DNA from: Holophagae bacterium
GTDB taxonomy: Bacteria > Acidobacteriota > Holophagae > Acanthopleuribacterales > Acanthopleuribacteraceae
Reading direction: 5' to 3'
NCBI GenBank assembly: GCA_030429565.1
Contig: JAUIFE010000005.1
Span: 434,001-498,000 of the forward strand
Length of the DNA stretch: 64,000 bases
Shown here: piece after piece, positions 47,832 to 57,911 of the stretch
Layout of the letters: every line of letters starts with the position of its first letter
How positions within the stretch are numbered: the first letter of the stretch is position 1
Position numbers and translations under genes: made by a program
Notes under the pieces: model-generated
Database searches by the model: none
Seen by the model: the letters and a program-made list of their open reading frames with translations, nothing else
What the model was told of the DNA's origin: nothing

Positions 47832-50760
47832 AAGCCAGTAAAAAGCCAGGAAACGCACAATTTGGCGCAACGAGTAAAAAGCCAGGACACGCACAATTTG
47901 GCGCAACGAACGCGGGAAAGCCAGGACACGAAAAAGCCAGGACACGCACAATTTGGCGCAACGAACGCGGGAAAGCCAGGACACGCACCGATTTATGCAG
48001 CGGAAAGCGAGTGTGGGGAAAGCCAGGACACGCACCATTTCAGAAAGAGGGAAAGCCAGGACACGGAAAAAGCCAGGACACGCACCATTTGAGTGAGGCG
48101 GTAGGACAAAAAAGCCAGGACACGCACCATTTCAGAAAGAGGGAAAGCCAGGACACGGAAAAAGCCAGGACAGCGGAAAAAGCCAGGACACGCACCATTT
48201 GAGTGAGGCGGTAGTAGGGAATAGGGGAAAGCCAGAGGGGAAAGCCAGGACACGCACCATTTAGGGAAAAAAGTGGAGGGGAAAGCCAGGACACGCACCA
48301 TTTAGGGAAAAAAGTGGAAAGCCAGCAGTAAAGGAAAGCCAGGACACGCACCATTTAGGGAAAAAAGTGGAAAGGGGAAAGCCAGGGAAAGCCAGGACAC
48401 GCACCATTTAGGGAAAAAAGTGGAAAGGGGAAAGCCAGGGAAGGGGAAAGCCAGGACACGCACCATTTAGGGAAAAAAGTGGAGGGGAAAGCCAGGACAC
48501 GCACCATTTAGGGGAAAGCCAGGACACGCACAATTTGGCGCAACGAACGCGGCGTCACCAGCAGCAATAGCCAGGAAAAAGCCAGGACACGCACCATTTG
48601 AGTGAGGCGGAGTGGAAAGCCAGGACACGCACAATTTGGCGCAACGAACGCGGCGTCACCAGCAGCAATAGCCAGGACACGCACCGATTTGTGCAGCGAA
48701 AAGCGAGTGTGGGGAAAGCCAGCAGCAATAGCCAGGACACAAAAAGCCAGGACACGCACAATTTGGCGCAACGAACGCGGCGTCACCAGCAGGAACGCGG
48801 GAAAGCCAGGACACGCACAATTTGGCGCAACGAACGCGGCGTCACCAGCAGCAATAGCCAGGACACGCACCGATTTGTGCAGCGAAAAGCGAGTGTGGGG
48901 AAAGCCAGGACACGGAGTGTGGGGAAAGCCAGGACACCCACCATTTGAGTGAGGCGGCAGAGCAAAAGCGAGTGAGGTGGATAGCCAGTAAGGGGAAAGC
49001 CAGGACACGCACAATTTAGCGCAACGAACGCGGCGTCACCAGCAGCAATAGCCAGGACACGAAAAAGCCAGGACACGCACCATTTGAGTGAGGCGGAGTG
49101 GAAAGCCAGGACACGCACCATTTGAGTTAAAACAGCAATAGCCAGGACACGCACCGATTTGTGCAGCGAAAAGCGAGTGTGGGGAAAGCCAGGACACGCA
49201 CCATTTGAGTGAGGCGGCAGAGCAAAAGCGAGTGAGGTAGGAAAGCCAGGACATAGGAAAGCCAGGACATAGGAAAGCCAGGACACGCACAATTTGGCGC
49301 AACGAAAAGGGAAAGGGAAAGCCAGGACACGCACAATTTGGCGCAACGCGGAGCAATAGCCAGGACACGCACCGATTTGTGCAGCGGAAAGCGAGTGTGG
49401 GGAAAAAAGCCAGGACACGCACCATTTAGAAACGCCAGCAGTGGAAAGCCAGGACACGCACCATTTAGGGAAAAAAGTGGAAAGCCAGCAGCAATAGCCA
49501 GGACACGCACCGATTTGTGCAGTGGAAAGCGAGAGCAATAGCCAGGACACGCACCGATTTGTTCAGTGGAAAGCGAGTGTGGGGAAAGCCAGGACACGCA
49601 CCATTTGAGTGAGGCGGCAGAGCAAAAGCGAGTGAGGTGGATAGCCAGGACACGCACCATTTGGATGAGGAACGGGGAAAGCCAGGACACGCACAATTTG
49701 GCGCAACGAACGCGGCGTCACCAGAAGCCAGGAACGCGGCGTCAGAAAAAGCCAGGGGGAAAGCCAGGACACGCACCATTTGAGTGAGGCGGCAGAGCAA
49801 AAGCGAGTGAGGTGGATAGCCAGGGGGAAAGCCAGGACACGCACCATTTGGCGCAACGAACGCGGCGTCACCAGAAGCCAGGAACGCGGCGTCAGAAAAA
49901 GCCAGCAGTAAAAAGCCAGGACACGCACCATTTGGCGCAACGGGGAAAGCCAGGATATGCACAATTTGGCGCAAAAAGCCAGGACACGGAAAAAGCCAGG
50001 ACACGCACCATTTGAGTGAGGCGGTAGTAGGGAATAGGGGAAAGCCAGGACACGCACCATTTGGATTAGGCGGTAGAAAAGCCGGCAGTAAAAAGCCAGG
50101 ACACGCACCATTTAGAAACGCCAGCCGTGGAAAGCCAGGACACGCACCATTTAGGGAAAAAAGCCAGGACACGCACCATTTAGAAACGCCAGCCGTGGAA
50201 AGCCAGGACACGCACTATTTGGTTCAACGAACGCGGCGTAGCCTCGTATCTGCTGCTGGTCAGCGAATTTGGCGCGCTTGCCCCGAAGAGGAAAAAAGCC
50301 AGGACACGCACCATTTAGAAACGCCAGCCGTGGAAAGCCAGGACACGCACTATTTGGTTCAACGAACGCGGCGTAGCCTCGTATCTGCTGCTGGTCAGCG
50401 AATTTGGCGCGCTTGCCCCGAAAGAAGCCAGGACATCCACCATTTGGCGCAACGAACGCGGTGTCACCAAAAGCCAGGGCAGAAAGCCAGGACACGCACT
50501 ATTTGAGTGAGGCGGCAGAGGAAAAGCCAGCAAGCTGAAAAGCCAGCAAGCTGAAAAGCCAGGATACGGATGTAAAAAGCCAGGACATGCGCCATTTGGC
50601 GCAACGAACACGGCGTCATCAAAGGCGGGGACACGCATCAAAGGCGGGGACACGCACTAAAAAGCCAGGAGACGCCCCGCTTGGTTCAACGAACGCGACG
50701 TGGCCGCGCATCCTCTGTTGGTCAACGAATTTGGCGCGCTTGCCCAACCGTTGAACAGGG
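47832..50760. repeat. about 2.9-kb cluster of mosaic short repeats with a GGACACGCACC core
   Basis: From the stop of the NTPase gene to about 50760, the DNA is a chain of modules. Nearly each begins AAAGCCAGGACACGCAC followed by C/A and (A)TTT, then one of a limited set of tails: GGCGCAACGAACGCGGCGTCACC (many), GATTTGTGCAGCGAAAAGCGAG, AGGGAAAAAAGTGG, GAGTGAGGCGGCAGAGC, AGAAACGCCAGCCGTGG, CAGAAAGAGGG. About fifty core copies were counted by eye. Truncated modules (for example AAAGCCAGGACACGG) are common. Lengths and tail order are irregular, so it is not a CRISPR or simple tandem array. Open frames on both strands here are by-products of the repeats. Confidence 0.85.
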
Positions 50761-50868
50761 TCTAAATTGACCAAATCGCATGTTGGGTTGCGCGAGAGTA
50801 AATGGCCCTCTTGGCAAGCGAAAAACCCACACCAGCGTGTTCTACCTGGTGATAATTGAGGAGATATC

Positions 50869-52122
50869 ATGCATTTATTCTTTTTGCTGTTGGTTGCCGG
50901 TGGCTGGGACCATTCGGTTCAACCAGACCCGATGTGGGACTTTTCTGTAGAAACCTTTCAGCTTCATGGCGACGGCGCCATCCTCTCGCTTGTCATGCAT
51001 CATGACGGCCCTATTTTTTCAATTCGTACCGAATCCTTCCTTGACGACGAATATGCCGATGTCACGTACCGTTTTGGCACCAACTCGCCGTATCAAAAGC
51101 GCTGGCAGGTTTCTCACGACGGCAAGGCTGTGCTTGTTCCGAAAGCGCAGGTACGGTTTTTCTTAAACCGCCTGTTGATGGAGAATCGTTTGATCTTTCG
51201 CGTTGCGCCGTACCGTCAAGAACCGAAAACCTATATTTTCGATATCCAAGGGCTTGGCAAGCAATTGGCCGCGACCAGCACCGGTGTAGCCTGGCGACAA
51301 CTCCATCAATCAGTACGCGATCAGGAAAAGCAACTCAGTGAACAGGCTGCCCATCGAAATGAGACGCTCAAGGCGGTCGATGCCTGGCTGAAAGCGCCCA
51401 TTCATCTTCAAGTTGTCGACCTTTCTTTCAACGGTATTCAAGCCTCATCCACACAAGCGGACACCGCTAAATGGGGCTGGGGTGAAAAGCAGTTGACGCG
51501 ATCCCCGGACGGCGGTGTCAAAACCCTGCGCCTCAGTGCTGAAGGCCGATACCTTGCGCCAGCCTACTTCAACGATTGGTTGGCTGCTTCAAACTTGGGA
51601 TCCGCCTCTCTGAGTTCCTACCTAGAGGGTCTCCAGATCCTCTCCAATCCCCCTTCGGGCATTAAAAAAGTCAGCTATCAGGTGGCGACCAAATATGAGA
51701 AACCCAGTATTTTGGCGCTGGAAGTTGAGTATCATGCCGCCGCTGGACAAACGCTGGCGGATTGGTCCTTCGCCGTCGCCCACATCCTCGGGCAACCGCG
51801 CAGCAAAGCTAAGTTCTACACTGCTTTCGATCAAGACGGCCGCCTTGAAAACCCCATGGGCTGGGAGAGTGGCAGGCTGCGCTTCAAAGGCGGCAATTTG
51901 AGCTCACTCGAGTTTGCTGCTGAAGGCGAGGCAATGCCCGCATTGCCGGAGGTCCTGCGCTGGTTGCGGTCAACCGGTATTCAAATGGAAGCCAAAGACT
52001 TCATGCAATTGGGCACGACCTATCGCGCCCAACACGATCGTCTGCCGGACGGCTTCTCCTCGATTCGTTTGGAACACCAAGGCGGTCGCATTCGTGGATT
52101 GGAATTGAAGGTAAGCAATTAA
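50869..52122 (+). CDS. VasI-like exported protein
   Basis: ATG 50869 after GAGGAGATATC. The short leader (MHLFFLLLVAGGWD) looks like a signal peptide. Residues about 60-130 resemble the VasI-type region: strands around YADVTYRFGTNSPYQKRW, then a basic middle, then FRVAPYRQEPKTYIFDIQGL, close to the 'RVTPYxxxPxTxxFDxxGL' pattern of type VI secretion-associated VasI. The rest (about 140-417) is unrecognised beta-rich sequence with a short coiled coil (SVRDQEKQLSEQAAHR). No other T6SS gene is in the window, so its system is unknown. It begins just after the repeat cluster ends. Confidence 0.65.
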   Translation: MHLFFLLLVAGGWDHSVQPDPMWDFSVETFQLHGDGAILSLVMHHDGPIFSIRTESFLDDEYADVTYRFGTNSPYQKRWQVSHDGKAVLVPKAQVRFFLNRLLMENRLIFRVAPYRQEPKTYIFDIQGLGKQLAATSTGVAWRQLHQSVRDQEKQLSEQAAHRNETLKAVDAWLKAPIHLQVVDLSFNGIQASSTQADTAKWGWGEKQLTRSPDGGVKTLRLSAEGRYLAPAYFNDWLAASNLGSASLSSYLEGLQILSNPPSGIKKVSYQVATKYEKPSILALEVEYHAAAGQTLADWSFAVAHILGQPRSKAKFYTAFDQDGRLENPMGWESGRLRFKGGNLSSLEFAAEGEAMPALPEVLRWLRSTGIQMEAKDFMQLGTTYRAQHDRLPDGFSSIRLEHQGGRIRGLELKVSN

Positions 52123-52738
52123 TCAATGATCCCGGCGGACCGTGTTTCCGGCTTGGTTGTGCCGCCAAAACAAGTTGGTACCACGGGTGTTTTGACCTCG
52201 CGCTTTTTCCGTGTTTTTCGTGGTTGAAAAAAGAAAAACGGCCCGCATGAGAACAAATAAGAGCTGGGGCGAGTAGAACCACGAAACACACGAAAAGCAC
52301 GAAACCATGGTTCCCAAAGATCGGCGTTCCTTTTGGGGCCTCACCGCAATGTATGAAAAAAGTGGGTGTCCTGATCTGGGACCTCGAACCATTCCCTAAG
52401 CGCGATACAGGCTACGCCGTGACCCCTTTCATTCAAAATGTCGCCGGATAAGTGGGCCCGGGTGGCTTTGCTGAAGCTGAGAAAGATCGCTTCGAGCGGA
52501 TGATTTTAATGGAAGCTTTTGGAGGACATCGGTTTTAAGAGGCGCAGGCACGGGATGGGTTCCTGGTGGTTTTTCTTCAAGTTGTTTTAAACCAGTGTTT
52601 TGTCAAGACTGCTGCTGATAATCGCTCTTTTTGAACCGGCATTTGCACCGTTGGCGCACGCCCTTGCTATGAATATTCGGCTCTTGTGCGATCGGATATG
52701 GCTTGCCCGAGGCCATTTTTTAGACCTATGGAGATTTC
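52123..52738. other. intergenic region with an imperfect inverted repeat
   Basis: About 615 bp without a gene. An inverted repeat at 52206-52225 and 52278-52297 (TTTCCGTGTTTTTCGTGGTT against AACCACGAAACACACGAAAA) forms a possible stem. The last 30 bp before the next start are conserved upstream of its tandem paralog. Confidence 0.5.
52206..52297. repeat. CCACGAAAAACACGAAA-type inverted repeat
   Basis: Two 20-bp arms pairing at 17 of 20 positions, about 50 bp apart. Similar short palindromes with CACGAAA runs occur between genes in many bacteria; no function is claimed. Confidence 0.5.
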
Positions 52739-54784
52739 ATGATTGCTCGTCTAGTACGATCCCTATTACTCATACTCTGGATAACACAGCCCTTTTTACA
52801 CGCCCAAAATCCGCACCCTTCGGTACCTTGGACACTGGATCATCTGAACCTAGAAGGATATTACAAACACGCTTTGCTCAATGGGGGCCCCGGCGTCGGC
52901 GTTCCGCCCACCAGTCATTTTGAGGCGCTAGGTTTAACCTATGAGTCGATTGATCCGCGTGATTGTGCGTCGCAGCGGGAGGCCTACCGCAACCTTTTTA
53001 TTGGTTCGGATATCGATAAAAACGGCATGCTGTTTTATCCCGACGGTACCAACCGATTTGCCCTCATGGTTGTGGGTGGTGCCGCCTCTGAGAATAACCT
53101 AAACGACGATTGCAGTAATTTGTCCACTGGCACTTGGGGTGGCGGTGGCGGCGACTTCTCCACTTTCTTGAGCATGACGGAAAACGCGCTGAATCAATCG
53201 GGTGGCGATCACTTTAAGAATTTCCTAGCAAGGGGCGGTGCCTATAGTGGTTTCTGCGCTGGTTCCTCGATCATGGCTCGTTTTGGTTTAAATATCACCG
53301 GCTACGCGGAAATTCCGGTCAAAAACGCACATGATTGGCGTTTTGATCGAATCGGTGACACCTTGACCCCCTATTTGGGTGATCGGACCCAGTTCAGCGA
53401 CATTTGTACCGTCGGCGGTGGGAAGTTGCCTTACCCAAATGTTCCTGCCGGTGCCGAGGTTTTGTTTGAAGGGACAAGCAACTCGGAAGAGTGGGGCCGG
53501 CAGTTTGGGGCGATGGTCTGGAGTTGGGAGGATGACGAACCTGGCTACGGTCGCATGGTGGTCTCCGGTGCGCACCCCGAAGATGCGGCTGACGGCTTTG
53601 CGGTGACCGCCGCCATGTACTCCCACGCGCTAGACGGCGCAGGTGAACGTCCCATCAAAAGCGAAGCACTGCAAAACGGTGTGGTTCGCGTCATGGACCG
53701 TGAAACCGAAGACTTCGAACCGGAATACACCAAAATCGGCGATAAACAAATCCACCAGTTTACCTTTGAGGTCACCGACGACCGTGATCGCTTCTTGTTG
53801 TTGGAACTGGTCGGCGCGCGCCGGCAAAACGGTGGTGAGGCGTACGACTTTCGCCTGTACCTCAACAAAAACCGACCGGCGCTTCCCAGCGATCACCAGT
53901 ATACGGGCACTGGTTCCCTTTCTGATAAAACCATCTATTTGGAGAATTTAGATAGCCTGCCAGGCGGCACTTGGTATGTGGGTGTTGCGCTGATGACGAG
54001 TGTCGAACTTGAAGAGAACCTGTGGGGCGATTTGTATTACATCGGCCCTACCGAGGTGCTCAACGGCATCGCCTACGAATTGACGGCCACCTGGCGTGAC
54101 CGTCCGATTCAGGTCTGCGAAGAACGCATCAGCAACCTGGCCGTCGGCAGCGAACTTGTCGAAAACACCGCCAACACGATCACTTGGGACAGCACCTGTT
54201 TGGACACCGACGCCCGTGTCACCATCGATTTGCAGGCGACCGGCGGCGCTCGGTTACGTACCTTGGCCTCCGATATCAGCGCCGTCGCCGGCCGGTTCAA
54301 TTGGAACACCGACCAAGCGCCAGGCAGCTACCGCCTGCGCGTCACCGCCAACCACGATGTCACGGTTCAGGCGACCAGTGAGGTGTTCACTATCGTGGCA
54401 CCGGAGCCGTTAATTCGCGTGATCGGCAAAGGCAGCATGGTTAACGGCACCCTGTATGTCGACGACTGCAAGTACGGAAGCAATTGCCAAAGCACCCTCA
54501 TCCTGAGCAACACCGGCACCGCGTTTAGCTTGGTCGGCGCCACGGTGGTCGACGCGGCCGGTAACCCCGGCAACGTATTTCGGATGACCAGCCCCAATCA
54601 AACAAATCCCTGGGCGATGCCCTTCCCGGCCCAGCTTTTCCTCGATCTAGGCGCCCGAGGCTCGGCGACCTTGCAGCTTACCTACAGCGGCGGCAGCCAC
54701 TCAGGTGCGTCTTATTTGGAACTGCAAAGCACGCGCGGCACCTTGGAATACCAGCGCATTAACCTGTGTGTGAACTGCCGCTAG
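52739..54784 (+). CDS. secreted class I glutamine-amidotransferase-fold protein with Ig-like domains (paralog 1)
   Basis: 681-aa precursor from ATG 52739 (GGAG upstream) with a signal peptide ending near FLHAQ. The core has the BPL_N/GATase1 elbow RGGAYSGFCAGSSIMA with Cys173 and a second site SGAHPED with His279 and Glu281. That is a complete Cys-His-Glu triad, so it is probably an active hydrolase or amidase outside the cytoplasm. Residues about 300-430 are a PPC-like sandwich (FTFEVTDDRDRFLLLELVG). A Kre9-like sandwich (ITWDSTCLDTDARVTIDL) and a final 'choice-of-anchor' domain (LILSNTGTAFSLVGATVVDA) follow. Tandem paralog of the next gene. Confidence 0.8.
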   Translation: MIARLVRSLLLILWITQPFLHAQNPHPSVPWTLDHLNLEGYYKHALLNGGPGVGVPPTSHFEALGLTYESIDPRDCASQREAYRNLFIGSDIDKNGMLFYPDGTNRFALMVVGGAASENNLNDDCSNLSTGTWGGGGGDFSTFLSMTENALNQSGGDHFKNFLARGGAYSGFCAGSSIMARFGLNITGYAEIPVKNAHDWRFDRIGDTLTPYLGDRTQFSDICTVGGGKLPYPNVPAGAEVLFEGTSNSEEWGRQFGAMVWSWEDDEPGYGRMVVSGAHPEDAADGFAVTAAMYSHALDGAGERPIKSEALQNGVVRVMDRETEDFEPEYTKIGDKQIHQFTFEVTDDRDRFLLLELVGARRQNGGEAYDFRLYLNKNRPALPSDHQYTGTGSLSDKTIYLENLDSLPGGTWYVGVALMTSVELEENLWGDLYYIGPTEVLNGIAYELTATWRDRPIQVCEERISNLAVGSELVENTANTITWDSTCLDTDARVTIDLQATGGARLRTLASDISAVAGRFNWNTDQAPGSYRLRVTANHDVTVQATSEVFTIVAPEPLIRVIGKGSMVNGTLYVDDCKYGSNCQSTLILSNTGTAFSLVGATVVDAAGNPGNVFRMTSPNQTNPWAMPFPAQLFLDLGARGSATLQLTYSGGSHSGASYLELQSTRGTLEYQRINLCVNCR

Positions 54785-55347
54785 GTTCAAATGCGTCATT
54801 GTGACCGGCGGCCCGTCCGGCGGCCCATGTTTTTGATCCTAAACTGAGCGATTCGGGTGGGTGAAATCGTGCACGAATTGACGCGAAACCCGTTTGAAAA
54901 AGCGGAGGCGTGCTGATCGGTACGTCGCGTATTGTTACCAGACGTTGCAGCCCAACAGAGCGGCGATTTCGCCGCCAAGAATTGCTTAGTTTAGGTTGAA
55001 AAAGCTCCCATCGGGATCATGCTTTTTGCCTTCGTCTTCGAGGAAAAAACGGATGTCCTGATACCACCATTGCTGGGAAAAGTGTTTGTCCCGGCTGTGG
55101 TCTCTTGTTCCGGCCTGCTCTCGTCTTGGCTTTCGGCTCGACGCCTTTTACGCCATGACTGGATGACTCGTGACCCTTTTGTTTTGAAGAGGGTACGTGA
55201 AATCTGGAGCCGGTTTATTTTTCCGAAACCGCCTGGCGCGTCCGCCGCCTACATGCACAAGGGGCGCGAACGCTCCGTTTGTATCGTCTTTTCTTGTGCG
55301 AAAGGCTTAGGTCGCCCTCAGCCATTTTTTTGACCTATGGAGATATT
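54785..55347. other. intergenic region with a dispersed-element copy
   Basis: About 560 bp between the two tandem paralogs. It contains dispersed-element copy A. The final 40 bp before the start (GCCATTTTTT(T)GACCTATGGAGAT) are nearly the same as those upstream of paralog 1, as expected if the whole unit was duplicated. Confidence 0.6.
54838..54995 (+). repeat. dispersed intergenic element, copy A
   Basis: 158 bp with outer ends CCTAAACTGAGCGATTC at the left and GAATTGCTTAGTTTAGG at the right, a nearly perfect pair of inverted terminal sequences. The inner conserved parts GGGTGAAATCGTGCA and GATTTCGCCGCCAAG are present. Confidence 0.75.
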
Positions 55348-57402
55348 ATGATTGCTCGTCCAACGCAATTCTTCGCCGTTTTACTCATGTTTTGTATGAC
55401 ACAAGCTTTTTTAGAAGCCCAAGATTCCCACCCTTCGGTTCCTTGGACACTCGACCACCTTAACTTGGAAGGCTATCACAAGCATGCTTTGCTCAATGGG
55501 GGACCCGGTGTCAGGGTTCCGAAAGTGGATCACCTCGAAGCGCTCGGTTTGACCTATGACATCATTGAAACCCGCAATTGTGATTCCCAACGCGACATGT
55601 ACCGGGACCTGTTCATCGGTTCCCACTTCGATAAAAACGGCATGCTGTTTTATCCCGACGGCACCAATCGATTTGCCTTAATGGTTGTTGGCGGTGCCGT
55701 TGGTGAAGGAAACATCAACGACGACTGCAACAACTTGCCATCAGGCGATGATTGGAAAGGTGGGGGTGGTGTCTTTACCCTTTTCCTGAAACGTAATCGC
55801 AATCTGCTGGGCCAATCCGGACAGTATGTGTTTGACCAGTTTTTAAAGCGAGGTGGGGCCTACAGCGGTTTTTGTGCCGGCTCTTCGATTATGGCCTATA
55901 GAAGCTTGGATATTACCAACTACAGGGACGTCGGTGTGGACAATGCAAGCTGGCTTTTCGAGCGCACAGGCGATCAACTGGCGCCCTACTTGGGTGACCA
56001 AATCGAATTTCACGGTATTCCCACCTTTGGTGGTGGCAAGTTACCCACTGAAGATGGGATTCCCGTCGGCGCTGATGTGCTCTTTGAAGGCACCCATATC
56101 GAGTCAAATGGGGTCTGGCAAACTGCGCCCTTGGTTTGGAGTTGGGAAAAAAACGACGAGGATTATGGGCGCATGGTTGTTTCTGGTGCGCACCCCGAAA
56201 CAGTGTCGACCGGTTTTGGCCTGACTGCCGCGATGTACACCTACGCACTTGACGGCGGCGGTGGGATCACCGTCAAAAGTGATCCCTTGCAGAACGGGGT
56301 TGCTCGTGAAATGGTTCGTGAAACCGAGGAGAATCAACCGGAGTACACCAAAATCGGTGACAAACAAATCCACCACTTCACCTTTGAGGTCAACGACAGT
56401 CGCGATCGCTATTTGTTGTTGGAACTGGCGGGTGCACCCAACCAAAACGGTGGCGAGCCCTACGACTTCCGGCTGTACCTGAACAAGGATCGACCGGCCT
56501 TTCCCAGTGATCACCTGCACATGGGTCAGGGCTCACTTTCCGACAAAACCATCTACCTTGAAAACCTGAATACCCTGGCAGATGGGACCTGGTATGTTGG
56601 GGTTGAGTTGTTTACGACGGTGGAGCTGGTGGAAAACGATTGGGACGAGGTCTACTATACTGGTCCGATCGAAGTCTTGAACGGCATTGCCTATGAATTA
56701 ACGGCCACCTGGCGCGATCGGCCCATTCTGACTTGCCAAGAAAGCATCAGCAATTTGACCGTCGGTGCCAGGTTGGTCCAAAACACGCCTAATACCATCA
56801 CCTGGGAAAGCGCGTGTTTGGACGAAGACGCTCGCGTCACCATCGATTTGCTGCCGACCGACGGCGCCCAACCGCGCACCCTGGCGTCCGCTGTCAGCGC
56901 GGTTGACGGTCGTTTCATTTGGGACACCGACCAAGATCCTGGCAGCTACCACCTGCGCGTGACGGCCAACCACGATGCCACGGTTCAGGCAACCAGTGTT
57001 CCATTCACCATCGTGGCACCGGAGCCGTTGATTCACGTCTTCAGCCAAAGCAGTATGGTCGATGGAACCCTGCATTTCGACGACTGCAAGTATGGTATCC
57101 CATGCCAAAGCACCCTGACCCTGAGCAACACCGGCACGGCGTTCAGTTTGGTCGGGGCCTCTGTGGTCGACGCGGCCGGCAACCCCGGCAATGTTTTTCG
57201 GATGACCAGCCCGGATCAAACACAGCCCTTGGTGATGCCCTTCCCGGCGCACCTCTTTCTTGATCTGGGCGGCCGTAGTTCGGCGACTCTGCAGCTTACC
57301 TACAGCGGCGGCAAGTACCCAGGCGTCTATTACTTGGAACTGCAGAGCACGCGCGGCACTTTGGAATACCAACGTATTAACCTGTGTGTGAACTGCCGCT
57401 AG
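55348..57402 (+). CDS. secreted class I glutamine-amidotransferase-fold protein with Ig-like domains (paralog 2)
   Basis: 684 aa from ATG 55348 (GGAG upstream; a longer open frame from 55279 is unsupported). It matches paralog 1 along its whole length, including the signal peptide, the GGAYSGFCAGSS elbow, the SGAHPE motif and the same C-terminal sandwich domains, ending INLCVNCR. The triad Cys, His and Glu is conserved. The N-terminal region has diverged more than the C-terminal region. A terminator-like hairpin follows at 57420-57452. A third, mostly deleted copy of the 3' end lies downstream, showing repeated tandem duplication. Confidence 0.8.
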   Translation: MIARPTQFFAVLLMFCMTQAFLEAQDSHPSVPWTLDHLNLEGYHKHALLNGGPGVRVPKVDHLEALGLTYDIIETRNCDSQRDMYRDLFIGSHFDKNGMLFYPDGTNRFALMVVGGAVGEGNINDDCNNLPSGDDWKGGGGVFTLFLKRNRNLLGQSGQYVFDQFLKRGGAYSGFCAGSSIMAYRSLDITNYRDVGVDNASWLFERTGDQLAPYLGDQIEFHGIPTFGGGKLPTEDGIPVGADVLFEGTHIESNGVWQTAPLVWSWEKNDEDYGRMVVSGAHPETVSTGFGLTAAMYTYALDGGGGITVKSDPLQNGVAREMVRETEENQPEYTKIGDKQIHHFTFEVNDSRDRYLLLELAGAPNQNGGEPYDFRLYLNKDRPAFPSDHLHMGQGSLSDKTIYLENLNTLADGTWYVGVELFTTVELVENDWDEVYYTGPIEVLNGIAYELTATWRDRPILTCQESISNLTVGARLVQNTPNTITWESACLDEDARVTIDLLPTDGAQPRTLASAVSAVDGRFIWDTDQDPGSYHLRVTANHDATVQATSVPFTIVAPEPLIHVFSQSSMVDGTLHFDDCKYGIPCQSTLTLSNTGTAFSLVGASVVDAAGNPGNVFRMTSPDQTQPLVMPFPAHLFLDLGGRSSATLQLTYSGGKYPGVYYLELQSTRGTLEYQRINLCVNCR

Positions 57403-57419
57403 GTTTTGCATTGTTATTG

Positions 57420-57452
57420 TGGCTGGGGCTTGTGCTCCGGCCATTGTTTTTT
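57420..57452 (+). terminator. terminator of paralog 2
   Basis: TGGCTGG / CCGGCCA inverted repeat with one G.T pair, then a run of T residues, 18 bp after the stop at 57402. The matching sequence after the third copy has the stronger form TGGCCGG / CCGGCCA. Confidence 0.6.
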
Positions 57453-57568
57453 ACAGGTGAATCGACAGCGGCCCTCATTTTGAGAATTGAACCTTGCGCA
57501 AGCAAATGGAGGACTCGTGTCCACCAGGCAGTCATGTAACCTGAGCGTCTCCATCTTGGCCTTTTTGA

Positions 57569-57789
57569 TTCCAAGCGTGGCGAAAAGGTGCGTGTCCTGG
57601 CTTTTGCCCATGAAACCTGAGCGTCTCCATCTTGGCCTTTTTGATTCCAAGCGTGGCCAAAAGGTGCGTGTCCTGGCTTTTGCCCCTTTGGCCTTTTTGA
57701 TTCCAAGCGTGGCGAAAAGGTGCGTGTCCTGGCTTTTGCCCCTTTGATTCCAAGCGTGGCGAAAAGGTGCGTGTCCTGGCTTTTGCCCC
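57569..57789 (-). repeat. short cluster of GGTGCGTGTCCTGGCTTT repeats
   Basis: Four copies of a unit of about 46-60 bp: TTGATTCCAAGCGTGGCGAAAA followed by GGTGCGTGTCCTGGCTTTTGCCC. The core is the reverse complement of the core in the 47.8-50.7 kb cluster, with the constant part on the same side relative to the variable tail. Confidence 0.8.
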
Positions 57790-57864
57790 TATTACTTGGA
57801 ACTGCAAAGCACGCGCGGCACTTTGGAACACCAACGCATTAACCTGTGTGTGAACTGTCGCTAG
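57790..57864 (+). pseudogene. 3'-end remnant of a third GATase-fold paralog
   Basis: 24 codons plus stop that match the C-terminus of paralogs 1 and 2 almost exactly (YYLELQSTRGTLE.QRINLCVNCR). The 5' part is gone and replaced by the GGTGCGTGTCC repeats. The sequence after the stop matches that after paralog 2 for at least 150 bp, so an entire tandem unit was once here. Confidence 0.85.
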
Positions 57865-57881
57865 GTTTTGAATTTTCATTG

Positions 57882-57911
57882 TGGCCGGGGTCTCTGCTCC
57901 GGCCATTTTTT
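57882..57911 (+). terminator. terminator of the deleted third copy
   Basis: TGGCCGG / CCGGCCA stem followed by six T residues, located 18 bp after the remnant's stop codon. Confidence 0.7.

Noticed and set aside
47832..50760. CRISPR array
   Set aside because: No constant repeat-spacer spacing; tails recur and modules are truncated, and no cas genes are nearby.
47820..50870. Long open frames on both strands within the repeat cluster (for example 48783-49550 minus)
   Set aside because: They consist of the same translated repeat phrase (VRVLAF, CVSWL) in several frames and have no ribosome-binding site, so they are by-products of the repeats.
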